Under the pieces are notes generated by a model. The model did no database searches, was not told where the DNA came from, and was given only the letters and a program-made list of their open reading frames with translations. A stretch of 64,000 nucleotides of DNA from Muribaculaceae bacterium (lineage in GTDB: Bacteria; Bacteroidota; Bacteroidia; Bacteroidales; Muribaculaceae): positions 913,962 through 977,961 of the forward strand of contig JAMPHP010000001.1 of NCBI GenBank assembly GCA_023663365.1, written 5' to 3'. Of the stretch, positions 16,701 through 24,034 are shown in pieces. The position numbers were made by a program, and so were the translations under genes. Position 1 is the stretch's first letter, and each line of letters starts with the position of its first letter.

Positions 16701-17630
16701 CGCACCGTTTGCGGCGGCGTAGTCGATTGCCTTGATGATGGTTGCCACGTCGCCCTGACCGGTGCTCTGGAGCACGGTGAGAGGCATGATGCGGGCGTTG
16801 GGGTTGGCGCCGATGATGCCGAGGCCATTGTATCCGCAGGCGGCAGCTATGCCTGCGCAGTGCGTGCCGTGGCCGTTGTAGTCGCCGATGCGGCCGGTCT
16901 GATTCACGAAGTCCCAGCCGTGGAGGTCGTCGGTGTAGCCGTTGTTGTCGTCGTCATAGTCAGTGGCACCGCCGAGCTCTGCCTCATTTGTCCATATATT
17001 GGCTGCAAGGTCGGGGTGGTCGATATCGACACCGGTGTCGAGGATTGCGATGACGGGGCTCTCCTTCGATACTACGGATTGCGCCCACAGCTCGAAGAGG
17101 TTGATGTCACGGATGCCGTACTGAAGATTGTAGTAAGGGTCGTCGGGGGTGGTGATGTCGCCGCCGAGAGCGTGCACCGTGAAGTTTGGCTCGGCAAACT
17201 CGATGTCGGCGAGCTCGGAGAGCTTCGCCACGGCCTTGTGCACATCACTGCCAGCGGCCAGCCGCAGGCGATATGCGCTGTGCATGGGAGCGGCCTCTAT
17301 GATGCGGCCGTTGTAGGCGCGCACCGGGCGGGCGGTGCTCCGGTCGCCGGTGAGAGGCATCAGTTGCTCAATCTCAGCCACGCCAAGCTCGGCGAAAGCG
17401 CGGTCGACGGCGCTGACACCCGTGGTGCGGAAGCGCACAGCCTGAGGTGCACGCACAGCCGCGCGCGAAGTGTTCTTAAATTTTACGATGATTTCCCCCG
17501 GTACACACTCGAAGCGTGAACTCGACGCATTAAGCGTGTTTATATCACTGATAATCAGCGTGTTATTGGGGGCAGAAGCCGCACCCAATCCCATAAAGGA
17601 CAGGATCGCCAACGAGAGAAGTTTTTTCAT
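13731..17630 (-). CDS. Secreted subtilisin-like serine protease with dockerin domain
   Basis: About 1299 residues. A signal peptide (1-20) and a propeptide-like region (to about 160) precede an S8 catalytic domain with D198 (AILDTGVD), H254 (NGHGTHCAG) and S434 (LNGTSMATP). The middle contains a beta-helix-like stretch (about 620-830) and Ig/fibronectin-like modules. A type I dockerin lies at about 1080-1134: two Ca-binding loops, GDANGSGEVDVADV and ADMNHDSEIDILDV. A short tail (RGIYIVNGTKIVK) ends it. The protease probably acts on extracellular or surface proteins. Its stop overlaps the start of the cohesin-like gene. Bases 15118-15665 are strikingly AT-rich compared with the rest of the gene. 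Confidence 0.88.
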   Translation of the reverse strand: MKKLLSLAILSFMGLGAASAPNNTLIISDINTLNASSSRFECVPGEIIVKFKNTSRAAVRAPQAVRFRTTGVSAVDRAFAELGVAEIEQLMPLTGDRSTARPVRAYNGRIIEAAPMHSAYRLRLAAGSDVHKAVAKLSELADIEFAEPNFTVHALGGDITTPDDPYYNLQYGIRDINLFELWAQSVVSKESPVIAILDTGVDIDHPDLAANIWTNEAELGGATDYDDDNNGYTDDLHGWDFVNQTGRIGDYNGHGTHCAGIAAACGYNGLGIIGANPNARIMPLTVLQSTGQGDVATIIKAIDYAAANGAQVISMSLGTYAESMALEQALGRAYQKAVIIAAAGNDGLCLNHAHPEKGQMAPAPMFPAAYTFVLGVQASAAGGGLAGFSNYDDNGAVFSAYSEEKLYNYEITAPGVAVMSTYPGGGYKQLNGTSMATPLVAGAVSRLLQSKEYDNRELLFGDLINSVNAIGNIDIAAAYRIKDADRKPTLALVSYRLDDGKEGDGDGRVDAGETVYIYPKFRNSWGTAKNIRYSIALDELEDPSTVEILSDMGACVLSQLSSYATVEAQVPFALKFNKSVVDGRQVKMRLTATCDNITEALSQDLIFTVENGVELGGVLREDMTLYPDQHYIVTTNFAVPEGVTLTILPGTTIKMKDGTSFAVGGKIIANGEPGNMITFTKADLGLGDVNGIVFGENKVSYIQIVDLTINSFKFDNYAIVENSIIKNVHTNYGMYGPRYVACNIHNMIGSIGLMGSTEPAQAKHSNIINNYQIASNPYYFFVASSIESSNIYSNRYVDNLWSMAYYKEDPSIYSPKQPNYVGSSRYDKAKRNVADINAGWGMGEYDLSNMLTRPVAEAHGIVWKVVVNGYDAQDDYDIIPALGVGRHKFEVYFNRPMNKAVAPIIAMGVRPPYTQTAIAEDGSWNEAGDIYTAWLTISGRSSYDGMNRIYVAGAEDDEFFEIPLENVRFNVNVQAAGSLSEGFSAEAGVGRVKLDWENSEENFDDMLGYNMYRYTVDAEGAASDTIRVNERLIEPAATALTDYEVVPGTTYCYFYRVMRTDMSENSPSKTVAVTPLTAVAGDANGSGEVDVADVITTVNHAAGMNPRPFIFDAADMNHDSEIDILDVVGIIRTILNPSAAATASVESSAMYYIEDGTLYIDTPVALAGVQVNINMPRTSSATAASALDGFEKTGAWIADDEYIFLAYTMRNLSVPSGSHAILNLGPDAAVKAVKLAAPDGSNVLAVEGNQSTGVGSVSVDTAAPAGVYTPLGIKLADDAEALERLPRGIYIVNGTKIVK

Positions 17631-17680
17631 AAACTAACGGTTAGATTTTTGAGATTAATGATTTGAGGGTCGATATTTTG

Positions 17681-17717
17681 GCTTGGGGCCGCGCATTGAG
17701 CCTTGGCGGCCCCAAGC
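17681..17717 (-). other. Strong hairpin between DUF4301 gene and protease gene
   Basis: GCTTGGGGCCGC and GCGGCCCCAAGC form a perfect 12-bp stem with a 13-nt loop, 6 nt after the DUF4301 stop. No T run follows on the minus strand, so it may stop transcription only weakly or protect the 3' end of the upstream mRNA. Confidence 0.55.
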
Positions 17718-17722
17718 GAATA

Positions 17723-19261
17723 TTACCGGTGTGCGGGCCGGAGGAGGTCGTTGACGGTCTTGACGGGGTTGAAGGTCGACGCGGGCACTTCGACAAATAC
17801 GGTGTTCCAGTCGCTCATGGCGCCGTTCCAGAGGCCGGGGAGCTCGAGGGCGCGGAGGTCGCGTCCGCCGGCCGACTTCTCGGAGATGAAGCCGGTGGCG
17901 TGGTCGACGTAGTCGCGGAGGTCGATGCTGCTGCCGTCGTCGTGCTTGATGTAGCACACGAGGTCCACGGGGTTGAAGTAGCCTGCGCTGCGCATCATCT
18001 CGGCGTTCTCGGGCTTGGAGAGGTCGATCTGTGTCGATTCAAGGATTTGCGGAGCCACCGAGCGGCCATCCGACGAGAAAGCGTTGTAGGGGCCGCCGCC
18101 GGGCTCGCCTTCGTTGCGCACCATGCCGCATACGCGTGTGGGGCGGTTGAGCACGGCACGCAGGGCGCGGGCGCGGTCGGCGAGCGGGAGTGTGGAGTCG
18201 AGGTCCTTGGAGAAGTAGCAGAGGGTCGATTCGACGAAACTTGTGGCATCGTCCACGATTTCTTCGGTGGGCTCGGCGAGCTCCTCGAGGAAGTTGGCTG
18301 CCATATCGCGCACGAGCAGGAGCATACCGCCCAGGAGGGTCTTGTACTCGACGGTCGATGCGCGGTGCGAGTCGGGCACCACATTGTCGATGTTCTTCAC
18401 AAAGACCACTGTGGCGTCGATGTCGTTGAGGTTCTCGATGAGGGCGCCGTGGCCTCCGGGACGGAACACGAGGCGGCCCTCGTCATCGCGGAAGAGCTCA
18501 TTGTCGGGAGTCACGGCTATGGTGTCGGTGGCGGGTTTCTGCTCCGAGAGGCTTACTTCGTATTTCACGCCGAATTTCTTCTCCATGGCGGGCACGGCTT
18601 CGGCGAGTTTTTCTTCGAAGAGCTTGCGGTGGTTGGCCGACACGGTGAAGTGGAGGCGCACCTTGCCGCCCTCGGAGGCTGCAGTCTGAGCGCCTTCGGC
18701 GAGCTGCTCCTCGAGCGCTGTGCGCACCGAGCCGTCGTCGTAGCGGTGGAATGTGAGGAGTGCCTTAGGCAGTTGGCCGTAGTTGAGGCCTTCGGGGTGG
18801 ATGATTGCGCCCACGAGCTCGCGGTGCTTACCTGCCTCGATGAGGCTTTCGGGCGTGGTGCCTTCGCCGTAGATTGCGGCCACGGCGGCGCAGAGCTGCT
18901 TGTAGAAAGCGAAATCGCCGATGCGCTCTATGAGCTGGGCCACCGGTGTGCCGGGGGCGGCGGTGGGCTCGGTGCCGTTGGCAAAGGCGAAGAGAGCCTT
19001 GAACATACGCGATGCCGCGCCCGAGGCGGGCACGAACTTGAGCACGTCGCCGCCATCGGCAAGGAAGTCGGACCAGCGTCGGCGGCACGCCTCGGCGAGG
19101 TCGGCGTCGGGCACCAATATGCCGGCTCCGGGGGCTGAGGGTGATTCGATGCGGAGGTAGGGGAAGCCGGTGCGGAAGCGCTCGAGCTGCGCTTCGACGG
19201 CCTCCTGAGAGATGCCTTTCTCCTTGAGTTGCTCAAGGTCGGCGGCGGTGAATTTTTCCAT
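17723..19261 (-). CDS. DUF4301 family protein
   Basis: About 512 residues, no signal peptide or membrane segment. The N-terminus (FTAADLEQLKEKGISQEAVE) and the motifs FVPASGAASRMFKAL and FRPGGHGALIENLN are those of DUF4301, a Bacteroidetes family with no established function. The SGAASRM and GGHGAL pieces resemble loops of nucleotidyltransferases or sugar-phosphate enzymes, but this is only an impression. ATG 19261 is taken because a promoter with both boxes lies at 19293-19323. It may be transcribed alone even though the symporter gene lies upstream in the same direction. Confidence 0.8.
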   Translation of the reverse strand: MEKFTAADLEQLKEKGISQEAVEAQLERFRTGFPYLRIESPSAPGAGILVPDADLAEACRRRWSDFLADGGDVLKFVPASGAASRMFKALFAFANGTEPTAAPGTPVAQLIERIGDFAFYKQLCAAVAAIYGEGTTPESLIEAGKHRELVGAIIHPEGLNYGQLPKALLTFHRYDDGSVRTALEEQLAEGAQTAASEGGKVRLHFTVSANHRKLFEEKLAEAVPAMEKKFGVKYEVSLSEQKPATDTIAVTPDNELFRDDEGRLVFRPGGHGALIENLNDIDATVVFVKNIDNVVPDSHRASTVEYKTLLGGMLLLVRDMAANFLEELAEPTEEIVDDATSFVESTLCYFSKDLDSTLPLADRARALRAVLNRPTRVCGMVRNEGEPGGGPYNAFSSDGRSVAPQILESTQIDLSKPENAEMMRSAGYFNPVDLVCYIKHDDGSSIDLRDYVDHATGFISEKSAGGRDLRALELPGLWNGAMSDWNTVFVEVPASTFNPVKTVNDLLRPAHR

Positions 19262-19292
19262 GATTTCGGGCTTAGTGTATATATAATGTGCC

Positions 19293-19323
19293 CAAAAGTA
19301 GAAAAAATCGCGCAAACGGCAAA
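19293..19323 (-). promoter_or_regulatory. Promoter of the DUF4301 gene
   Basis: On the minus strand TTTG (19320-19323), 19 nt, then TACTTTTG (19293-19300). It lies between the symporter stop and the DUF4301 start. Confidence 0.6.
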
Positions 19324-19333
19324 ATAAATCTTT

Positions 19334-20512
19334 TTACGCAGCGCTCTTCCGCCGGAAGATGCGGTCGATGATCTGGGCTATGGCTCCGTCGCCGGTGATG
19401 TTGCAAGCGGTGCCGAAGCTGTCCATGGCTATGTAGAGGGCTATCATCATGGCGTTGTCGGCATCGGAGAAGCCGAGGATGCTCGTGAGGATGCCGAGCG
19501 ACGCCATGATCGCGCCGCCGGGAACTCCCGGTGCGGCCACGATGCTTATGCCGAGCATGGCCACGAAGCCGGCAAACATGAGTGCGTCGAAGGGTATGCC
19601 CTGCACTATCATCAGCGCCACGGCGCAGCTCACTATCTTCAGCGCCGAGCCCGACATGTGGATAGTGGCGCAGAGCGGTATCACGAAGCCTGCCGTGTCG
19701 GGGCTCACGCCCATCTTCACGGTGCGCTCGAGGGTCACGGGGATGGTCGCCGCCGACGACTGCGTGCCCAGTGCCGTGGCGTAGGCCGGCAGCATGGTCC
19801 ACAGCGACTTAAGCGGATTGTAGCCCGAGAAGAGCGCCGCGATGCAGTACTGCAGCACCAGCACACCCACATGGAGGGCGAAAATCACGGCTATAATCTT
19901 GATGAAGGTCATCAGCACGGGGCCTACGGTGCCCGCAGCGGCCATGTCGAGGAAGATGCAGAAGATATAGAGCGGCAGCAGGGGCACTATGGTGCGCATT
20001 ATCACATACTGTATCACTGCACGGAAGTCGCTCAGCAGGCTCTTGAGGGTGCGCGTGCTGTCGGGGAGCACGGCGCAGCAGAAGCCCAGCACGAAGGCCA
20101 GCACCAGAGCGCTCATCACCAACATCAGCGGCGGGATGGCTATGGTGAAGAAGGGCGCGGGGCCGGCGGCGGCCTCGGTGGCTGCTCCGGCAGCTATCTG
20201 ACCCTCGATGAGAGCAGGGAATACGGTCGAGGACGTGAAATAGGCCAACATACCCGTACCGAAGGTAAAGGCGTAGGCCGTGAGCACGGTGGCAAGGAGC
20301 ATGGCACCGGCGCGCCGGCCGATGTCGGCGATGGCGGGTGCCACGAAGCCCACTATCAGCAGCGGGATGATAAAGCCGAGATAGGAGCTGAAGATGGCCG
20401 AGAAGGTGGCGAAGATGCGTGCGCACCACTCGGGAGCATAGAGGCCGGCGGGTATACCCAGGGCGATGGCTATCACCACTTTGAGGAGCAGGCCGGTGCG
20501 TGGTAGTTTCAT
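19334..20512 (-). CDS. Dicarboxylate/amino acid:cation symporter (DAACS family)
   Basis: About 392 residues with eight or more hydrophobic segments. The family hairpin is visible as TQSSAATIPVTLE, followed by MGVSPDTAGFVIPLCATIHM, matching the SSSAxTLP and GVxxxxxxFVxPLGAT regions of GltP/SstT-type sodium or proton symporters. These import glutamate, dicarboxylates or serine/threonine across the inner membrane. The exact substrate cannot be told; the length of about 390 is slightly short and closer to the SstT-like group. It starts 21 nt after tatC stops and is probably cotranscribed with the tat genes. Confidence 0.85.
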   Translation of the reverse strand: MKLPRTGLLLKVVIAIALGIPAGLYAPEWCARIFATFSAIFSSYLGFIIPLLIVGFVAPAIADIGRRAGAMLLATVLTAYAFTFGTGMLAYFTSSTVFPALIEGQIAAGAATEAAAGPAPFFTIAIPPLMLVMSALVLAFVLGFCCAVLPDSTRTLKSLLSDFRAVIQYVIMRTIVPLLPLYIFCIFLDMAAAGTVGPVLMTFIKIIAVIFALHVGVLVLQYCIAALFSGYNPLKSLWTMLPAYATALGTQSSAATIPVTLERTVKMGVSPDTAGFVIPLCATIHMSGSALKIVSCAVALMIVQGIPFDALMFAGFVAMLGISIVAAPGVPGGAIMASLGILTSILGFSDADNAMMIALYIAMDSFGTACNITGDGAIAQIIDRIFRRKSAA

Positions 20513-20533
20513 GGTAGGGGCGGTGAAGGAGTG

Positions 20534-21340
20534 TCAGGCCTGTTCGGGCTCGGCAAGGGCGGTGTCGGGCTCATCTTTCGGCACCAGGCGTGCGCTGAGC
20601 TCCCAGAGGCAGTAGATAGGTATAAAGACTATAAAGAGGGTGAAGGGGTCGCCGGTGGGGGTAATCATGGCGGCCACGATGAGAAGCGCCACGATGGCAT
20701 GGCGGCGGTATTTACCGAAGAATGAGCGATGCAGGAGACCGGCCTTGCCGAAGAGCCACGCAAGCAGAGGCAGCTCGAACACTGCCCCCATCATCACAAG
20801 GAGCATGAAGAAATTGTCGATGTAGGAGTCTAGCGACACTATCGGGCGGATAGCCGCGCTGAGCTGATACTGCGCCAGAAAGCGCACCGTGAGCGGGAAG
20901 ATGAGGAAGTAGCCCGCGGCCACCCCGAGGTAGAACATCAGGTTGCCCATCACGAAGGCGCGCGCCGCGCCGCGCTTCTCATTCTCGTAGAGAGCGGGAG
21001 CCACGAAGCCCCAGAGCAGGTAGATTATCACGGGGAAACCCACGAGAAAAGCCGTCCAGCACGCGGTGGAGAGGTGTATGAAGAGCTGCGAGGCGAGCTC
21101 TATGCTCACGATGTCGACCTTGAAGTCGGGGTCGGTGCTGAGCTCATCGCCGAAGCCGAGAGCCGTGGCGGCGCTGTCGAAGAGCGCATAGGTGGGGAAG
21201 GTGCCCGAGCACGGCGCCATGATCACGTGGTCGAAGACCCAGGGCATGGCGATGAAGGCGGCCACGGCGATGGCTGCCATCACAAGCGCTATGCGGAAGA
21301 GCACCCCGCGAAGTGCGTCGAGGTGATCCCAGAAGGTCAT
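20534..21340 (-). CDS. tatC: Sec-independent protein translocase TatC
   Basis: About 268 residues with six membrane segments. The N-terminus MTFWDHLDALRGVLFR is the TatC signature, and the periplasmic loop before helix 3 leads into GFVAPALYENEKR, where TatC normally carries F-x-x-P-x-L-x-x-x-E-R. TatC recognises twin-arginine signal peptides and forms the export complex with TatA. The ATG at 21340 is chosen; an in-frame GTG at 21349 is possible. It follows tatA across a 94-nt AT-rich gap. There is no separate TatB gene here, as is usual in this phylum. Confidence 0.92.
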   Translation of the reverse strand: MTFWDHLDALRGVLFRIALVMAAIAVAAFIAMPWVFDHVIMAPCSGTFPTYALFDSAATALGFGDELSTDPDFKVDIVSIELASQLFIHLSTACWTAFLVGFPVIIYLLWGFVAPALYENEKRGAARAFVMGNLMFYLGVAAGYFLIFPLTVRFLAQYQLSAAIRPIVSLDSYIDNFFMLLVMMGAVFELPLLAWLFGKAGLLHRSFFGKYRRHAIVALLIVAAMITPTGDPFTLFIVFIPIYCLWELSARLVPKDEPDTALAEPEQA

Positions 21341-21355
21341 TTGCTCCACGGAAGC

Positions 21356-21430
21356 TACGAGTTATGAATTATGAATTATAAATTATAAGTTATAAATTAT
21401 GAGCTATAAATCTCTAATCTCTAACTTCTA
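21356..21430. repeat. AT-rich low-complexity repeat between tatA and tatC
   Basis: Short degenerate units of the type TTATGAATTATAAATT fill this gap. Similar tracts occur at 27665-27695, 32325-32425, 35440-35474, 44332-44405 and 44850-44880. Confidence 0.6.
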
Positions 21431-21434
21431 ATAT

Positions 21435-21614
21435 CTAATCTTCAGACTCGATTTCGTCCTTGGCTTCTTTCATGCCTTTTTTGAACTGCTGGATGCCTTT
21501 GCCCACGCCGCGCATGAGCTCGGGTATTTTCTTGCCGCCAAAAAGCAGGAGTATCACAAGGAGGATTATCACCCACTCCCAGCCGCGGAGGTTGCCAAAA
21601 AATGCGGGTATCAT
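21435..21614 (-). CDS. tatA: Twin-arginine translocase subunit TatA
   Basis: A 59-residue protein. One membrane helix (about 13-26) is followed by the hinge [16 protein letters not shown] and an amphipathic helix, then an acidic end (EIESED). This is the standard TatA/TatE shape. TatA forms the pore-like assembly of the Tat pathway, exporting folded proteins. The gene is small and easy to miss; it lies directly upstream of tatC on the same strand. A near-consensus box (TAACTTTA) on the minus strand at 21674-21681 may be its promoter. Confidence 0.9.
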   Translation of the reverse strand: MIPAFFGNLRGWEWVIILLVILLLFGGKKIPELMRGVGKGIQQFKKGMKEAKDEIESED

Positions 21615-21705
21615 GATGGTCTAAAAAAATTGGTTTTAAACGGTTGAATATTACACAGGAATTCTTTTCGCTATGTAAAGTTAGGCATAATCCGTCAGAA
21701 ATCAC

Positions 21706-21713
21706 TAACTTTG
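21706..21713 (+). promoter_or_regulatory. Predicted -7 element of fabD
   Basis: TAACTTTG matches the consensus, 35 nt before the fabD ATG. No clear -33 TTG was found. Confidence 0.45.
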
Positions 21714-21747
21714 CACTGTTTTTTATGAAATTTTATAAACCAATTAT

Positions 21748-22626
21748 ATGAAAGCATACGTTTTCCCCGGTCAGGGTGCCCAGTTTGTAGGCATGGGCAA
21801 GGACCTCTACGAAAATAACGCCGAAGCGCACGACCTCTTCGAGAAGGCCAACGACATCCTCGGCTTCCGCATCACCGACCTCATGTTCGCCGGTACCGAC
21901 GAAGACCTCCGCAAGACCGCCGTCACTCAGCCCGCCATCTTCCTCCACTCCGTGCTGCTGGCCAAGAGCCTCGGCACCGACTTCAAGCCCGACATGGTAG
22001 CCGGTCACTCGCTCGGCGAATTTTCGGCTCTCGTAGCTGCCGGTGCCCTCGACTTCGAGGACGGCCTGCGCCTCGTGGCCGCCCGCGCCAACGCCATGCA
22101 GAAGGCTTGCGAGCTCACCGAGTCGACAATGGCTGCCGTGATCGCCCTCCCCGACGAGAAGGTAGAGGAAATCTGCGCCGGCATCGACGGCGTGGTTGTC
22201 TGCGCCAACTACAACTGCCCCGGTCAGCTCGTGATCTCGGGTGAGGTAGCCGCTATCGACGCCGCCTGCGAAGCCCTCAAGGCTGCCGGTGCCAAGCGCG
22301 CCCTCAAGCTCAAAGTCGGCGGTGCTTTCCACTCGCCCTGCATGGAGCCCGCACGCGCTGAGCTCGCCGAAGCCATCGAGCACACCAACTTCCACACCCC
22401 CGTGTGCCCCGTGTACCAGAACGTGGATGCACTCCCCCACACCGACCCCGCCGAAATCAAGGCCAACCTCGTGGCTCAGCTCACAGCTCCCGTGCGCTGG
22501 ACTCAGACCGTGCGCAACATGATTGCCGACGGCGCCACCGAATTTGTAGAACTCGGCCCGGGCAAAGTGCTCCAGGGTCTCGTTGCCAAGATTGATGCCA
22601 ACGCCGCAGTAAGCGGTATGCAATAA
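21748..22626 (+). CDS. fabD: Malonyl-CoA:ACP transacylase FabD
   Basis: About 292 residues. The N-terminus FPGQGAQFVGMG and the nucleophile elbow GHSLGE (S88), with the catalytic His in GAFHSPCM (H195), are diagnostic. FabD transfers malonyl from CoA to acyl carrier protein and feeds fatty-acid elongation in the cytoplasm. It is divergent from tatA. The methyltransferase gene begins 22 nt after the stop, so cotranscription is likely. Confidence 0.95.
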   Translation: MKAYVFPGQGAQFVGMGKDLYENNAEAHDLFEKANDILGFRITDLMFAGTDEDLRKTAVTQPAIFLHSVLLAKSLGTDFKPDMVAGHSLGEFSALVAAGALDFEDGLRLVAARANAMQKACELTESTMAAVIALPDEKVEEICAGIDGVVVCANYNCPGQLVISGEVAAIDAACEALKAAGAKRALKLKVGGAFHSPCMEPARAELAEAIEHTNFHTPVCPVYQNVDALPHTDPAEIKANLVAQLTAPVRWTQTVRNMIADGATEFVELGPGKVLQGLVAKIDANAAVSGMQ

Positions 22627-22648
22627 ACCTGCCACAGCCCCCCTCTGT

Positions 22649-24034
22649 ATGGACTTGGACGCGCGCTTTGTGGAGATGCTCGGAGCCTTTGGCGAGGAAT
22701 ACGCCGCGCCCCTGCTTGCTGCCCTCGACACCGCTCCGGCGGTGAGTGTGCGCGCCAATACCCTCAAAGGGAGCCGTCCAACCCTTGAAGCCGACCTCGT
22801 GCCCTGGTGCGAGGCCGGCTTTTATCTGCCCGAGCGCCCGCTGTTTGCCGCCGACCCGGCATGGCATCAGGGCCTCTACTATGTGCAGGATGCCTCGTCG
22901 ATGGTCTACGGCACTGTCGTGGCCGACATCGTGCGCCGCTTCATGCCCGCCGGCGCCTCCCTCCGCTACCTCGATGCCTGCGCCGCACCCGGCGGCAAGA
23001 CCACGGCGGCACTTGAGGCGCTGCCTGCCGGCACACTTGTGGTGGCCAACGAGCTCGACCGCCACCGCTCCAACATCCTGCTCGAGAATGTCACCAAAGA
23101 GGGCTCGCCCTCGGTGGTGGTGAGCCGCGGCGATGCAGCCGCTTTCGGCGCTCTCACGGGCGCTTTCGACATCATCGCCGTCGATGCCCCCTGCTCGGGC
23201 GAAGGCATGATGCGCAAGGAGCCCGAGGCCGTGCGCCAGTGGTCGCCCGCCCTGATAGAGCAGTGTGCCGCCATCCAGCGCGACATACTCGCCGAGCTAT
23301 GGAGCGCGCTGCGCCCCGGCGGCGTGCTCATCTACAGTACATGCACCTTCAACCGCAGCGAGAACGAGGCCAACGTGGAGCGCCTTGTGGCCGACTTCGG
23401 TGCCGAGAGCATAGACCTCGGCCTCGACAGCTACCCCGGCGTGTGGCACGGCTTCGGCACTCAGCTGCATTGCTACCGCTTCGCTCCCGGCCATGTGCGC
23501 GGCGAAGGGCTCTTCATAGCCGCCCTGCGAAAGCCCGGCCAAGGCGAGGCTGCGCAGGCAGGGCGTGCCCCCAAGGCTGTGGCCGTGCCCGAAGTGGCGG
23601 CATGGCTCGCCGACCCTTCGGCTTTTGTCCTAACCAAGGATGCCGACACCATCACGGCTCTTCCGGCCACGCACGCCGCCTTTATCGCCGAGCTCGGGCG
23701 CAAGGTGCACCTGCTGCGTGCAGGCCTGCCGGTGGCCACCCTCAAAGGGCGCGACTACGCTCCTACCCACGAGCTCGCCGTGAGCACGGCTCTCAAGCCC
23801 GAGGCTTTCGCAAGGCTTGAGCTCGACTACAGGGGTGCCATCGCCTACCTCCGCGGCGAGAGCCTTGCCGACATCCCCGCAGGCCTCCCCAAAGGCTATG
23901 TGACCGTGTGCTTCGGCGGCAGCCCCATGGGGCTCGCCAAGAACATAGGCCGACGGGCCAACAATCTTTTTCCCGACCATCTGCGCCTCCGCATAGCTCC
24001 GCGCACGGAGGCTCCCTTACATATCATCCGATGA
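22649..24034 (+). CDS. rsmF: RsmF/NSUN-type RNA m5C methyltransferase
   Basis: About 461 residues. The SAM-binding fold shows LDACAAPGGKTT (motif I) and the two conserved cysteines DAPCSGEGMM (C182) and STCTF (C232), the release and catalytic cysteines of RNA (cytosine-5) methyltransferases. C-terminal residues from about 330 form the extra PUA-like domain typical of RsmF, which modifies 16S rRNA C1407 in E. coli. The target here is inferred from family. The stop overlaps the start of the ABC exporter gene (ATGA), so the genes are coupled although their functions differ. Confidence 0.85.
   Translation: MDLDARFVEMLGAFGEEYAAPLLAALDTAPAVSVRANTLKGSRPTLEADLVPWCEAGFYLPERPLFAADPAWHQGLYYVQDASSMVYGTVVADIVRRFMPAGASLRYLDACAAPGGKTTAALEALPAGTLVVANELDRHRSNILLENVTKEGSPSVVVSRGDAAAFGALTGAFDIIAVDAPCSGEGMMRKEPEAVRQWSPALIEQCAAIQRDILAELWSALRPGGVLIYSTCTFNRSENEANVERLVADFGAESIDLGLDSYPGVWHGFGTQLHCYRFAPGHVRGEGLFIAALRKPGQGEAAQAGRAPKAVAVPEVAAWLADPSAFVLTKDADTITALPATHAAFIAELGRKVHLLRAGLPVATLKGRDYAPTHELAVSTALKPEAFARLELDYRGAIAYLRGESLADIPAGLPKGYVTVCFGGSPMGLAKNIGRRANNLFPDHLRLRIAPRTEAPLHIIR

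Noticed and set aside
17681..17717. Intrinsic terminator of the DUF4301 gene
   Set aside because: The hairpin is strong but lacks a T run on the minus strand, so it is listed as a hairpin and not as a terminator.
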